From the NCBI RefSeq assembly GCF_000745265.1, contig NZ_JQNN01000001.1, positions 4,154,001-4,218,000 on the forward strand: 64,000 bases of DNA. Reading direction: 5' to 3'. Shown one piece after another: positions 17,399-25,438 of this stretch (position 1 is its first letter; each line of letters starts with the position of its first letter). The DNA comes from Massilia sp. 9096 (GTDB taxonomy: Bacteria > Pseudomonadota > Gammaproteobacteria > Burkholderiales > Burkholderiaceae_D). Both the position numbers and the translations under genes were made by a program. Under the pieces are notes generated by a model. It did not search any database and was not told where the DNA came from. It saw nothing but the letters and a program-made list of their open reading frames with translations.

Positions 17399-19225
17399 TT
17401 ACCACACCAGCTTCAGCGTGTACTTGCCGCTGGTCGAGCCGGTGCCGCCGCTGTAGTAGACCACGCGCACATACACCGTCACCGCCGTCGTGCCGTTGTT
17501 GACCACCGATGCCGAATCGACCGCGCCGGTGCCGTTGGTGCTGGACGTGATCTGGGTACCGGCCGAGTTGTAGATACTCAGGTCGTAGTCCGAGCTCGAG
17601 TTCGGGGTCAGGGTCGACGCCAGGGTCTTGCCGGCCGGGAGCGAGACCGAGAAGTAGTCGGTGTCCGAGCTGCTCGACATCGTACCGTTGACCGTCGTGC
17701 CGGACGTCGTCACCTTGTTGGCGGTGCTGACCGTGTTGTTCGACTCGGTTTCCGAGATCGTGGTGCCGGTGCCCGAGCCCGCGCCGGTGGCGGCGTCGAT
17801 TGCGGCCGATGCATCGAGGATGCCGGCGCCGCAGCCCGAGCAGCTGGCCGGGAAGGCGCGCGCGCTCGACTTCAGGCGCGCGGCGACGTCGTCCGGGGTC
17901 AGGTTCGGGTTCTTGGCCAGCATCAACGCGACCACGGCGGAGACGTGCGGGGTCGCCATCGACGTGCCCATGTAGAACGCGTAGCTGTCGGCGCCCGGCG
18001 TGGTGGTGCCGGCGTTCAGCGTCGACAGGATGCCGGCGCCGGTGTCGCCGCCCGGGGCCGCGATCGTCACGATGGTGCCGTAGTTCGAGTAGGATGCGCG
18101 CCCGCCCGAACGGTTGGTCGCCGCCACGACGATCGTGCCCGAGCAGTTGGCCGGACTCGAATTGCTGGCGTTCTGTGCCTCGTTGCCGGCCGCGACCACG
18201 ACCACGGTGTTGCGCGAGCGCGCACTGTTGATCGCGTTTTGCGTCGTGGTGTCGCAGGCGCCGCCGCCGCCCAGCGACATGCTGATCACGCGCGCCGGGT
18301 TGGCGTTGGCCGGGACACCCGAGACGCTGCCGCCCGAGGCCCAGACGATGGCGTCGGCGATGTCCGAGGTGTAGCCGCCGCACTTGCCGAGCACGCGCAA
18401 GGGCACGATCTTGGCGCCGTAGGCGATGCCGGCGACGCCGCTGCCGTTGTTGGTCAGCGCGGCGATGGTGCCGGACACGTGGGTGCCGTGCCAGCTCGAG
18501 TTCTCGGCTGGCTGGCCGCTGCCGCATTCGCCGGCGGTGACCCAGTCGCCCGGGTCGCTGGCGTCGCTGTCGCGGCCGTTGCCGTCGTTGCCGATGGTGG
18601 CGTCGGAGATGAAGTCATAACCTTGCAGGAACTGGCCGGACAGGTCCGCGTGCGGGCGGTAGCCGGTGTCGATCACGGCGACCTTGACGCCGGCCCCGGT
18701 CGACTTGTCCCAGGCGGCCGGCATGTTGATGCCGCCGGTGGCCTCGTAATAATCCCACTGCTGGCTGTAGCTGGTGTCGTTCGGGGTGAGCAGCGCGTGC
18801 ATCATGCGGTCCGGCTCGGCGTACTCGACGTTCGGATCGCTGGCGACCAGGTCGGCCGCGACCTTGCGCACGTCCGCCAGCCCCATCTTGCGGTCGAGCT
18901 TGAGGATGCGGGCGCCGGTGGCGATCGAGTGCAGCTCTTTCATTTGCGTGCCGTGCTTCTGGCCGACGCTGTCGAGCAGCGCCCTGCGGGTGCTCGCGAG
19001 CGGCGCGGCCTTCAGTTGTGCAACGGCGGCGGCATTGCCCTTGACCGACATCGGCGCGGCATCCTCCTTGTATTTGACGATGAGGCGGTCGGTCTGGTCG
19101 CCGATGGCGGCCACCTGCGACGCCGGCGCGGCCGAGACGCCGGTGCTGGCGGCGGCGCCCAGGCCGATGACGGCGGCGGCGCACAACTTCAGGACTGCAG
19201 GGGTGATCGATTGCTGAGACTTCAT
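17399..19225 (-). CDS. Exported S8 subtilisin-family serine protease, copy 2
   Basis: Tandem paralogue of the downstream subtilase with the same domain order over 608 aa: signal peptide (to about SAAP, residue 33), I9 propeptide, S8 catalytic domain and PPC domain. The triad motifs are VIDTGYRPH, SSWHGTHVSG and GTSMATPH. Long stretches are identical to copy 1, including the LGKCGGYTSDIADA segment and the LSTLNAGTTTPGADSY segment. The two differ most in the propeptide, the linker (here GSGTGTT instead of Ala/Pro) and the PPC domain. GGAAG precedes the ATG by 5-6 nt. The gene has its own terminator. Both copies look intact, so this is a retained duplication rather than a decaying one. Confidence 0.96.
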   Translation of the reverse strand: MKSQQSITPAVLKLCAAAVIGLGAAASTGVSAAPASQVAAIGDQTDRLIVKYKEDAAPMSVKGNAAAVAQLKAAPLASTRRALLDSVGQKHGTQMKELHSIATGARILKLDRKMGLADVRKVAADLVASDPNVEYAEPDRMMHALLTPNDTSYSQQWDYYEATGGINMPAAWDKSTGAGVKVAVIDTGYRPHADLSGQFLQGYDFISDATIGNDGNGRDSDASDPGDWVTAGECGSGQPAENSSWHGTHVSGTIAALTNNGSGVAGIAYGAKIVPLRVLGKCGGYTSDIADAIVWASGGSVSGVPANANPARVISMSLGGGGACDTTTQNAINSARSRNTVVVVAAGNEAQNASNSSPANCSGTIVVAATNRSGGRASYSNYGTIVTIAAPGGDTGAGILSTLNAGTTTPGADSYAFYMGTSMATPHVSAVVALMLAKNPNLTPDDVAARLKSSARAFPASCSGCGAGILDASAAIDAATGAGSGTGTTISETESNNTVSTANKVTTSGTTVNGTMSSSSDTDYFSVSLPAGKTLASTLTPNSSSDYDLSIYNSAGTQITSSTNGTGAVDSASVVNNGTTAVTVYVRVVYYSGGTGSTSGKYTLKLVW

Positions 19226-19613
19226 GTTTCTTCCTTAATAAAGAAAAGCATCAAGTTTTTGATTTTCCGCAAGCACGAATGCTTGAGATCTCGTTTTATT
19301 CAGCGCCAGATCAGCACGCCGAATTTCCGTCTGAAAGCGGATAAGGCAGAGTAGCGCGAACTTTATATGTACGCGGAAATTTCACAATTGAATTCGATGC
19401 AAATACAACAGATCTGCCATGCGGTAGCGCTAAAACCTATATTGTTCGGGAAATTGTGAAATCGACAGAAGAACATATTCCTAGGCAAAAGACCCATCGA
19501 TTACACTTTTGTATTGACTTTCAGGCGTTGATCGACTGCTCAGGTATTCGTATTGATCTGGAACAGATAATTGTTAAATCTCCCCCCGTTGCAGGACGCT
19601 GCGGTAGGGCGAT

Positions 19614-19640
19614 AAAAAAGGCCGCGTTTCTTCGCGGCCT
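19614..19640 (-). terminator. Second minus-strand terminator downstream of the TonB receptor
   Basis: AGGCCGCG pairs perfectly with CGCGGCCT around a 6-nt loop and is followed by six T on the minus strand. It lies about 160 bp beyond the first terminator. Confidence 0.85.
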
Positions 19641-19796
19641 GTTACCGCATGCGGCTGCAGGCTTGCCCTGCCACCCTTGCCTATCGCTGCAGGCAGTGCA
19701 GCGCGCCGCAGCTCGTCACGTACAGCGTCCGACATCGGCGCCACATGGTGATACCAGAAAGCGTACGAGGTGCCTTCCGGATTTTTTCATGTCAAA

Positions 19797-19834
19797 CAAA
19801 AACACCCTGCCAGCGTGCGCTGTGCAGGGTGTCG
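19797..19834 (-). terminator. Intrinsic terminator of the second TonB receptor gene
   Basis: ACACCCTGC pairs with GCAGGGTGT around an 11-nt loop and is followed by TTTTTG on the minus strand, 53 bp past the receptor stop. Confidence 0.82.
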
Positions 19835-19886
19835 GACTTCGCATGGGCCGCGTCGCGCGCGACCCGTTTCACGTCATGCGTTCAGA

Positions 19887-22124
19887 TCAGAAGTTGCCCT
19901 TGAACTGCAAACCGAAGACGCGCGGCTCGTTGGTGAAGCCGGTCAGGTTGTTGAAGTCGATGGCGCCGGTGATGCGGCGCTGGTCGAGGACGTTGCGGGC
20001 GAACGCGGCCAGTTCGTACTTGCCTTCCGCCCAGGTGTAGCCGACGCGCACGCCGCCTTCGGTCAACGGCTTGCCGGTGAACTCGGCGGCTTCGTACAGG
20101 AAGAAGTTGATCTTCGAACGCCACGACCAGTCGGTGTAGACGAAGAACTCGCCGTCGCCGACCGGGATGCCGTAGCGCGCCGACGCGTTCGCGATCCAGT
20201 GCGGCGCCTGCGGCAGTGCGTTGCCGTTGATCGACACCAGGCCGTTGGCGGCGATCGGGTCGGTGATCGTGCACTGGGCGCACTTGGCGACGTACAGGTT
20301 CGGATCCTTGATCTCGGTGAAGTTGTACGATGCGCTGGCGTTCAGGCGCAGCGACGGCGTGACGATGCCTTCGAGCTCGAGCTCGGCGCCGCGGCCGGAC
20401 GACTTGGCGGCGTTGATCAGCTTGGTGACGTTGGAGTTGCCGCCAACCACGGTCAGCTGCTGGTTCTTGACTTCATAGTCGTACAGCGAGAACGCGACGC
20501 GGGCGCGGCGCTCGAACAGGTCGGCCTTGATACCGCCTTCGTACGAGGTGATGGTCTCGGCATCCGCGACCGTCACCGGCACCGACGCCGAAGCGGCGGC
20601 GATCGACGGGGCGCGGAAACCGGTGGCGACGCGCGCGTACAGGTTGACGTCGTTGGTCAGCTTGTAGGTGCCGGAGGCATCCCAGCTCACCTTGCTCTTG
20701 CTCTCGTTGACGCCGGCCGGTCCGATCAGGACGACGTTGTCGTGGGCCAGCGTGATGAAGTCTTTCTTGTCATCGGTGTAACGCACGCCGCCGCGCACCG
20801 TGAAGGCATCGTTGACCGCGTAGGTGACCGAACCGAACACGGCGCCGGCCTTGTTCTTCTGGTTCGACTCGACGTGCGAAGTCTGGGCCTGGGTGGTGCT
20901 GTCGTAGTTGTTGCTGTAACCGGTCGCATCTTCATTGAAGTAGTACACGCCGGCCTGCCAGTTCAGCGGGCCGCTGTTCTTCGATTCGAGACGGAATTCC
21001 TGCGACCACTGGCTCAGGTCCTTCAGGCCGCCGCCGGTCTGCACCTGGAACGGGACCACGCCCGGGCCGGCGGGGATGCCGCCGTCGATGTCGCCGCGGC
21101 TGTAGTAATGGTCGACGCCTTCGTAGCCGGTGATCGAGTACAGCTTGACGTCGCCCAGGTCCCAGGTCAGGCGCAGGTTGGTGCCGGTGGTCTTCAGGCT
21201 CTGGTTGTTGAGGGCGTTGGTGACGATGCTGTTCAGGTCAGTACCCGGCGCGAAGTCGTTCGTGCCCTTCTGGATCAGGTTGGCGCGGAACAGGCGCGCG
21301 CTGCCGTCGGTGACGCGCTCGTGGGCGTTGAACAGCGCGGTGAAGGTGCCGTCCGTCGGGGCGTACATGATCTGGACACGTTCGGCATGCTCGTTATAGC
21401 CGTCCAGGTCGCCGGTCTTGTGGGTCTTGGCGAGGTCGCTGTAGTTGCTGACGTAGTCGTCGCGGCGCTGGCGCAGGGTCGACACGCGCATCGCCCATTC
21501 CTTCGACAGCGGGATGTTGACGGCGCCTTCGAGGCTCTCGGTGGCGTGGGTGCCGGCCGACACGTTGTAGTAGCCCTCGAGCTTTTTCGTGTTCGGCTTC
21601 TCGGAATCGAACTTGACCACGCCGGCCGGGGTGTTACGGCCGAACAGGGTGCCCTGCGGACCGCGCAGCACTTCGACGCCGGCGACGTCGAAGATCGGGA
21701 AACCTTTCAGGATGCCGTTTTCCTGGACGATGTCGTCGTACACCAGCGACACCGGCTGCGACGCGAAGGTCGAGAAGTCGGTATTGCCGTAGCCGCGGAT
21801 GTAAAAGCGCGGGAAGGTGCGGCCGTTGGAAGACTCAATGTTCAAGCTCGGGACCTTGGCGGCCAGCACGCGGATGTCGTCGCCGCCGGACATCAGCACG
21901 TCCAGCTTGTCGCCCTTGATGGTCGACACCGACACCGGCACGTCCTTGATATTCTCGGCGCGGCGCTGGGCGGTCACGGTCACGGTCTGCAGCTGGGTCG
22001 TCTGGGACGACTGATCGGTTTGTGCGGTCTGGGCCAGGGCGGCGCCGACCGGCAGGGTCGCCAGTGCGAGCAGCGCGCCATGCGCGGCGATGACGCGCTT
22101 ATGCATCTTGGACATTTTGTTCAT
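19887..22124 (-). CDS. TonB-dependent receptor
   Basis: Outer-membrane TonB-dependent receptor of 745 aa. A signal peptide ends near ALAQ (about residue 32). A TonB-box-like LQTVTVTAQRR lies near 46-56, followed by a plug domain with the FYIRGYGNTDFS and VEVLRGPQGTLFGRNT segments. The barrel ends in the typical aromatic residue (QFKGNF, terminal Phe), a signal for BAM-mediated insertion. The sequence style (QRRAENIKDVPVSVS, LRGPQGTLFGRN) is that of the large CirA-type group seen in sphingomonads and Oxalobacteraceae, whose ligands range from siderophores to plant compounds, so the ligand is unknown. It is transcribed alone, with its own terminator. Confidence 0.94.
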   Translation of the reverse strand: MNKMSKMHKRVIAAHGALLALATLPVGAALAQTAQTDQSSQTTQLQTVTVTAQRRAENIKDVPVSVSTIKGDKLDVLMSGGDDIRVLAAKVPSLNIESSNGRTFPRFYIRGYGNTDFSTFASQPVSLVYDDIVQENGILKGFPIFDVAGVEVLRGPQGTLFGRNTPAGVVKFDSEKPNTKKLEGYYNVSAGTHATESLEGAVNIPLSKEWAMRVSTLRQRRDDYVSNYSDLAKTHKTGDLDGYNEHAERVQIMYAPTDGTFTALFNAHERVTDGSARLFRANLIQKGTNDFAPGTDLNSIVTNALNNQSLKTTGTNLRLTWDLGDVKLYSITGYEGVDHYYSRGDIDGGIPAGPGVVPFQVQTGGGLKDLSQWSQEFRLESKNSGPLNWQAGVYYFNEDATGYSNNYDSTTQAQTSHVESNQKNKAGAVFGSVTYAVNDAFTVRGGVRYTDDKKDFITLAHDNVVLIGPAGVNESKSKVSWDASGTYKLTNDVNLYARVATGFRAPSIAAASASVPVTVADAETITSYEGGIKADLFERRARVAFSLYDYEVKNQQLTVVGGNSNVTKLINAAKSSGRGAELELEGIVTPSLRLNASASYNFTEIKDPNLYVAKCAQCTITDPIAANGLVSINGNALPQAPHWIANASARYGIPVGDGEFFVYTDWSWRSKINFFLYEAAEFTGKPLTEGGVRVGYTWAEGKYELAAFARNVLDQRRITGAIDFNNLTGFTNEPRVFGLQFKGNF

Positions 22125-22274
22125 TGAGTTTTTTTCCTAGGGAAGAGTAAAAAAGCCGCGTGTCTCCGCTATTCCTCGTTCCCGGCGGCCGCCTGAGGGC
22201 CGCGCAACCGACGCCGCATCTTGTTGATGTCTTTACATGTCGGTTTATCAAAGGCGACATTGTCGAATATATGA

Positions 22275-22295
22275 TTATCCTTATGCAAGGGATAA
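22275..22295. promoter_or_regulatory. Candidate operator upstream of the TonB receptor
   Basis: The inverted repeat TTATCC-N9-GGATAA lies about 150 bp before the receptor start. It is not a good Fur-box match, so the regulator is unknown. Confidence 0.25.
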
Positions 22296-22380
22296 GTTTT
22301 CCAGCAGCTTACATACAACACTTTGTGATATATGCACTTTGCATGGCGCGTCGAAATGTTCAATTTTTTCGGAAAACCTC

Positions 22381-22409
22381 TTGCGCAGCTTTGAACCGGA
22401 GGCTATGAT
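22381..22409 (+). promoter_or_regulatory. Sigma-70-type promoter of the tRNA-Val/tRNA-Asp unit
   Basis: TTGCGC, a 17-bp spacer and TATGAT lie in ideal order, about 50 bp upstream of the tRNA-Val 5' end. Confidence 0.6.
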
Positions 22410-22458
22410 GCGTGCCTCTTCAGACGTGATGACAAACGTTGCAAGATACCTCGCAAGA

Positions 22459-22534
22459 GGGCGCTTAGCTCAGTTGGTAGAGCGGATCCCTTACAAGGAT
22501 TAGGTCGGGAGTTCGAGCCTCTCAGCGCCCACCA
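22459..22534 (+). tRNA. tRNA-Val (anticodon TAC)
   Basis: Complete 76-nt cloverleaf with encoded CCA. The acceptor arm GGGCGCT pairs with AGCGCCC. The D loop carries AGTTGGTA. The anticodon loop CTTACAA gives anticodon TAC (valine, GTA/GTG codons). The T arm has GTTCGAG. It shares a promoter with the tRNA-Asp gene 40 bp downstream. Confidence 0.97.
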
Positions 22535-22574
22535 TCCTAGGTATCGGAAAATGAAGCACCGATCAAAGTAAAAC

Positions 22575-22651
22575 GGAGCGGTAGTTCAGTTGGTTAGAAT
22601 ACCGGCCTGTCACGCCGGGGGTCGCGGGTTCGAGCCCCGTCCGCTCCGCCA
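22575..22651 (+). tRNA. tRNA-Asp (anticodon GTC)
   Basis: Complete 77-nt cloverleaf with encoded CCA. The acceptor arm GGAGCGG pairs with CCGCTCC. The anticodon loop CTGTCAC gives GTC (aspartate). The T arm is GGGTTCGAGCCCC. A terminator follows within 10 bp, and its 3' end plus terminator is repeated 152 bp downstream. Confidence 0.97.
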
Positions 22652-22694
22652 GATGCATGAAAAAAGGTCCGCTTGCCGGGCCTTTTTTCTTTTC
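22631..22694 (+). repeat. 64-bp direct repeat, copy A (tRNA-Asp 3' end plus terminator)
   Basis: Starts inside the T loop of tRNA-Asp (CGAGCCCC) and runs through CCA, a short ATGCATG spacer and the terminator. It is identical over 64 bp to 22783-22846. Confidence 0.95.
22660..22694 (+). terminator. Intrinsic terminator after tRNA-Asp
   Basis: AAAAAAGGTCCG pairs with CGGGCCTTTTTT (one G-T wobble) around a 5-nt loop. T-tracts on both strands. Confidence 0.88.
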
Positions 22695-22782
22695 AGGTAC
22701 AGAGGATCTCCCCTGCGGGAGATCCGGTTCGGGGCTCGAAGGGAATCGCTTGCAAGCGATTCCGCGGCCCGCGGCACGTGGG

Positions 22783-22846
22783 CGAGCCCCGTCCGCTCCG
22801 CCAGATGCATGAAAAAAGGTCCGCTTGCCGGGCCTTTTTTCTTTTC
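22783..22846 (+). repeat. 64-bp direct repeat, copy B (orphan tRNA-Asp 3' end plus terminator)
   Basis: Exact copy of 22631-22694 without the 5' half of the tRNA, offset by 152 bp. The spacer between copies contains two short perfect palindromes, GGATCTCCC/GGGAGATCC (22704-22725) and GGAATCGCTT/AAGCGATTCC (22742-22763). Confidence 0.95.
22812..22846 (+). terminator. Duplicated intrinsic terminator
   Basis: Second copy of the tRNA-Asp terminator hairpin with its T-tract, part of repeat copy B. Confidence 0.85.
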
Positions 22847-22929
22847 GGGCGTCGTGAGAATTCGACTTTCCGACTCTTGCGTTCTGGTAACCTCTTTTGT
22901 TGACACCCCCGTCAACCAAGGAGTCCGCC

Positions 22930-23772
22930 ATGTTCGATCGCTTCAAGCGCAGTTTCGATCTCGTCCGCGCAAGCGCGCGCATCCTGCGCCGCGACAACCA
23001 CCTGATGTTGTTCCCGGTGATCTCCGGCGTCACGATGATGCTGGTCGTCGCCGCCTTCCTGCTGCCCCTGTTCGGCTTCAAGTCGATCGACGGCCTGGGC
23101 CGCTCCGGCCTGTATTCGGCCGCCTTCCTGTTCTACGTGGTCCAATACTTCGTCATCTTTTATTTCAACACGGCGCTGGTCGGCGCGGTCATGGTCCGGC
23201 TCGACGGCGGCAGCCCGACGCTGGGCGACGGCCTGCGCATCGCCAACAGCCGTCTCGGCGCGATCCTCGGCTACGCCGTCATCTCGGCCACCATCGGCGT
23301 GATCCTGCGCAGCATCCAGGAGCGCGTCGGCTTCATCGGCCGCCTGATCGTCGGCCTGATCGGCGCCGGCTGGGCGGTGGCGACCTACCTGGTGGTGCCC
23401 GTCATCGTCACGCGCAACGGTGGCGCGATCGACTCGATTTCGGAAAGCGCCAGCTTGCTCAAGCGCACCTGGGGCGAAAACCTGGTCGGCCAGACCGGCC
23501 TTGGCGCCGCCTTCGGCCTGGTGTACTTCGGGCTGGCCGGCGCCATCGCCGTGCTGGCGATCGTGCTGGTGCCCGTCGCAGCCGCGCTCAGCCCATGGCT
23601 GTTCGTCGCCGCCGCCGTGTTCGTCGTGCTGGCCGTGCTGGCATGCGCGCTGGTCCATGCGACCCTGACCGGTATCTATTCGGCGGTGCTGTACCGCTAC
23701 GCCGTCGACGGCAGCGGCACGCCGGGCTTCGATGCCGCCATGCTGGGGTCGGCGTTCCAGCGCAAGTCATGA
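22930..23772 (+). CDS. DUF6159-type integral membrane protein
   Basis: Polytopic membrane protein of 280 aa and unknown function, resembling the DUF6159 family. It starts MFDRFKRSFDLVRASARILRRDNHL, an amphipathic cytoplasmic head. About six hydrophobic segments follow at roughly 33-52, 60-85, 113-133, 138-158, 198-220 and 225-250. The segment SISESASLLKRTWGENLVGQTG lies between the fourth and fifth. AAGGAG precedes the ATG by 7 nt. Its TGA overlaps the ATG of a small frame (ATGA), so the two are probably translated together. It follows the tRNA unit and its doubled terminator. Confidence 0.85.
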   Translation: MFDRFKRSFDLVRASARILRRDNHLMLFPVISGVTMMLVVAAFLLPLFGFKSIDGLGRSGLYSAAFLFYVVQYFVIFYFNTALVGAVMVRLDGGSPTLGDGLRIANSRLGAILGYAVISATIGVILRSIQERVGFIGRLIVGLIGAGWAVATYLVVPVIVTRNGGAIDSISESASLLKRTWGENLVGQTGLGAAFGLVYFGLAGAIAVLAIVLVPVAAALSPWLFVAAAVFVVLAVLACALVHATLTGIYSAVLYRYAVDGSGTPGFDAAMLGSAFQRKS

Positions 23773-23981
23773 TCGACCAATTCATCGAGATGACCCGGGC
23801 GGTGATCGACGAGGATGGCTTCGAAGGGTATCTGCCGACGCTCGTGCTGCCGGAGCAAAACGAGGTGATGGTGCTCGACGACGTCCCCGCCGATATTGAT
23901 AGCGAGCGCGCCGCCCTCGACTGGGCCGGGGCGGTTGGCGGGCAGGAGCAGGACTATCGCGCGCCTCGACGGGCAATATAG
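23769..23981 (+). CDS. Small protein overlapping the membrane-protein gene, possibly frameshifted
   Basis: A 70-aa acidic product beginning MIDQFIEMTRAVIDEDGF and containing LPTLVLPEQNEVMVLDDVP. Its ATG overlaps the upstream stop as ATGA, a strong sign of coupled translation. The family is not recognised. The last residues (QDYRAPRRAI) look less natural than the alternative frame, which from about 23959 continues as ARLDGQYSEQVCLA to a stop at 24003 with the same GC-rich codon style. A one-base indel near 23955-23960 would join the two. The gene could therefore be a slightly damaged or mis-sequenced protein of about 84 residues. Confidence 0.6.
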   Translation: MIDQFIEMTRAVIDEDGFEGYLPTLVLPEQNEVMVLDDVPADIDSERAALDWAGAVGGQEQDYRAPRRAI

Positions 23982-24037
23982 CGAGCAGGTTTGCCTCGCT
24001 TGAGATCGCGCAGCACGATGCCGCCGGCGCCTCGGCG

Positions 24038-25189
24038 TCAGGCGCTCTTGAAGATCGCCGGCCCGACTTCGACGCGGTTGCGCCCGCCGGTCTTGGCGGC
24101 ATACAGCGCGTGGTCGGCGCGCGCCAGCGCCGCGGTCAGTTCCTCGTTCGGCTCCACCATCACCAGGCCGATACTGACGCTCATGCGGTAAGTCGGGGCG
24201 CAGTCGATCACGGCTTGGCTGAGCGTGACGCGCAGGCGTTCGGCGGCCTGCAGCGCGCCCTCCAGCGGCGTGCCGGGCAGCGCAAGCGCGAATTCCTCGC
24301 CGCCCAGGCGGCCCAGCAGATCCGGATCGCGCAGCACGCCGCGCGCGGTGTCGGCGAACAGGCGCAGCGCCTGGTCGCCGCAGGCATGGCCGAAGTTGTC
24401 GTTGAGCTGCTTGAAGTGGTCGAGGTCGAGCATCAGCAGCGCCAGCGGCTTGCGCAGGCGCAGCGTCAGCTGGCGCGCGCTTTCGGCGCGCTCGAAAAAG
24501 GCGCGCCGGTTCAGCGCATCGGTCAGCGAATCGATCGTGGCCATGCGCTGCATCTGGCGATCGTCGCGCTGCTTGCACATCAACAGGAAACCGAAGCCGG
24601 TGACGATCATCAGGAGGTAGCTGGCCAGGTAGGCGAGGCCGCCGATGACAGTCGTGCCGCCCGCATTGGCGCCTTTTTCCACCACCAGCCAGATACCGAT
24701 CGCGAGCGCATACAGCACGTCGTTGACGCCGATGATGCGCTCGAGCAGCGTGCGCTTCTTGCGCAGATCCAGCAGTACCACTGATGCATTGAAGGTGTAC
24801 ACGGCGATCAGGCCGCCGACGACTGCAGTCATCTGCGTGCGCGATGCGCCGGCGAACAGCGCACATCCAATCGTGACGATAGCGATTCCGATCGGTACCG
24901 GCATCAAACGCCACAAGCTGCGAAAACCGAAGAAACGGCAATACGCGGCCACTTCGAGCAGAACCCCGCCGATCCAGACGCCCAGCGCGAACACCTCGAA
25001 GACGTGCGATCCCATGCGCGGTGCGATCCACCAGGCGCATTCGCCCAGGCCACATGCCAGGCGCGCCCACATCCAGTCGCGCAGCGCCAGGCTGCGCTCG
25101 GCGCCGTGCATGTAGCACGCCATCAGCAGCGCAAAAGCGACATTGCCGACGCCGAGCGCCAGCATGAAGGTCTGAATATCGATCACCAC
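24038..25189 (-). CDS. Membrane-anchored diguanylate cyclase (GGDEF)
   Basis: Makes cyclic di-GMP from two GTP. The 383-aa protein has an N-terminal membrane region of about seven hydrophobic helices (residues 5-205), then a coiled linker and a GGDEF domain (about 213-380). The active-site motif is GGEEF (296-300), a catalytically competent form. An RDPD inhibitory I-site (287-290) lies exactly five residues before it, so product feedback is expected. Nearby motifs DLDHFKQLNDNFGH and GDQALRLFA are typical. The membrane part carries no recognisable named sensor domain. It converges on the small frame upstream and is followed on the same strand by nothing close. Confidence 0.94.
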   Translation of the reverse strand: MVIDIQTFMLALGVGNVAFALLMACYMHGAERSLALRDWMWARLACGLGECAWWIAPRMGSHVFEVFALGVWIGGVLLEVAAYCRFFGFRSLWRLMPVPIGIAIVTIGCALFAGASRTQMTAVVGGLIAVYTFNASVVLLDLRKKRTLLERIIGVNDVLYALAIGIWLVVEKGANAGGTTVIGGLAYLASYLLMIVTGFGFLLMCKQRDDRQMQRMATIDSLTDALNRRAFFERAESARQLTLRLRKPLALLMLDLDHFKQLNDNFGHACGDQALRLFADTARGVLRDPDLLGRLGGEEFALALPGTPLEGALQAAERLRVTLSQAVIDCAPTYRMSVSIGLVMVEPNEELTAALARADHALYAAKTGGRNRVEVGPAIFKSA

Positions 25190-25380
25190 GGTTCTTTCAT
25201 GAACTTACCGTAAAATGATGGTCGCAATTAAACGGTTGTTTCCTCAAAGAACTATCTTACATGGTTTTAGAAACGCCCCTTGCACAATTCGACTATGGCG
25301 CTAGTCAGATATCTTGACTGTGGTCATGAGGCCACGGATTGAAACGGCTGCCTGGCGTCCCCAGCGTAGTGCTCGGGACG

Positions 25381-25410
25381 AAAAAAAACCGGAGCCTGCG
25401 CCCCGGTTTC
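25381..25410 (-). terminator. Intrinsic terminator of the radical SAM gene
   Basis: AAACCGGGG pairs with TCCGGTTT around an 8-nt loop and is followed by a run of eight T on the minus strand. Confidence 0.85.
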
Positions 25411-25438
25411 ATTTGCGACTTTATTAAGCGCGAGCCCT

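Larger units (their letters stand above)
19226..19886. other. 661-bp intergenic region between subtilase copy 2 and the second TonB receptor
   Basis: No credible gene is visible. The part next to the subtilase (about 19230-19580) is markedly AT-rich and should hold its promoter. Two minus-strand intrinsic terminators (19614-19640 and 19797-19834) bracket a 156-bp stretch that could produce a short transcript. A plus-strand open frame covering this region and running into the receptor gene lacks family resemblance. Confidence 0.6.
22125..22458. other. Divergent promoter region of the TonB receptor and the tRNA genes
   Basis: This 334-bp gap holds the promoter of the tRNA unit near its right end and an inverted repeat TTATCC-N9-GGATAA at 22275-22295 in its AT-rich middle. 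No gene is seen. Confidence 0.6.

Noticed and set aside
19456..20040. Plus-strand frame in the gap beside the second TonB receptor
   Set aside because: It runs through two terminator hairpins into the receptor gene, with no ribosome-binding site or family resemblance.
22652..22929. Integrated prophage or island at tRNA-Asp
   Set aside because: The tRNA tail is repeated, but only 88 bp lie between the copies and no integrase is nearby. At most a trace remains.
22563..23081. Minus-strand frame across tRNA-Asp and its terminators
   Set aside because: A typical false gene made of antisense tRNA and terminator sequence (residues such as KKKGPASGPFFMH). It overlaps two RNA features.
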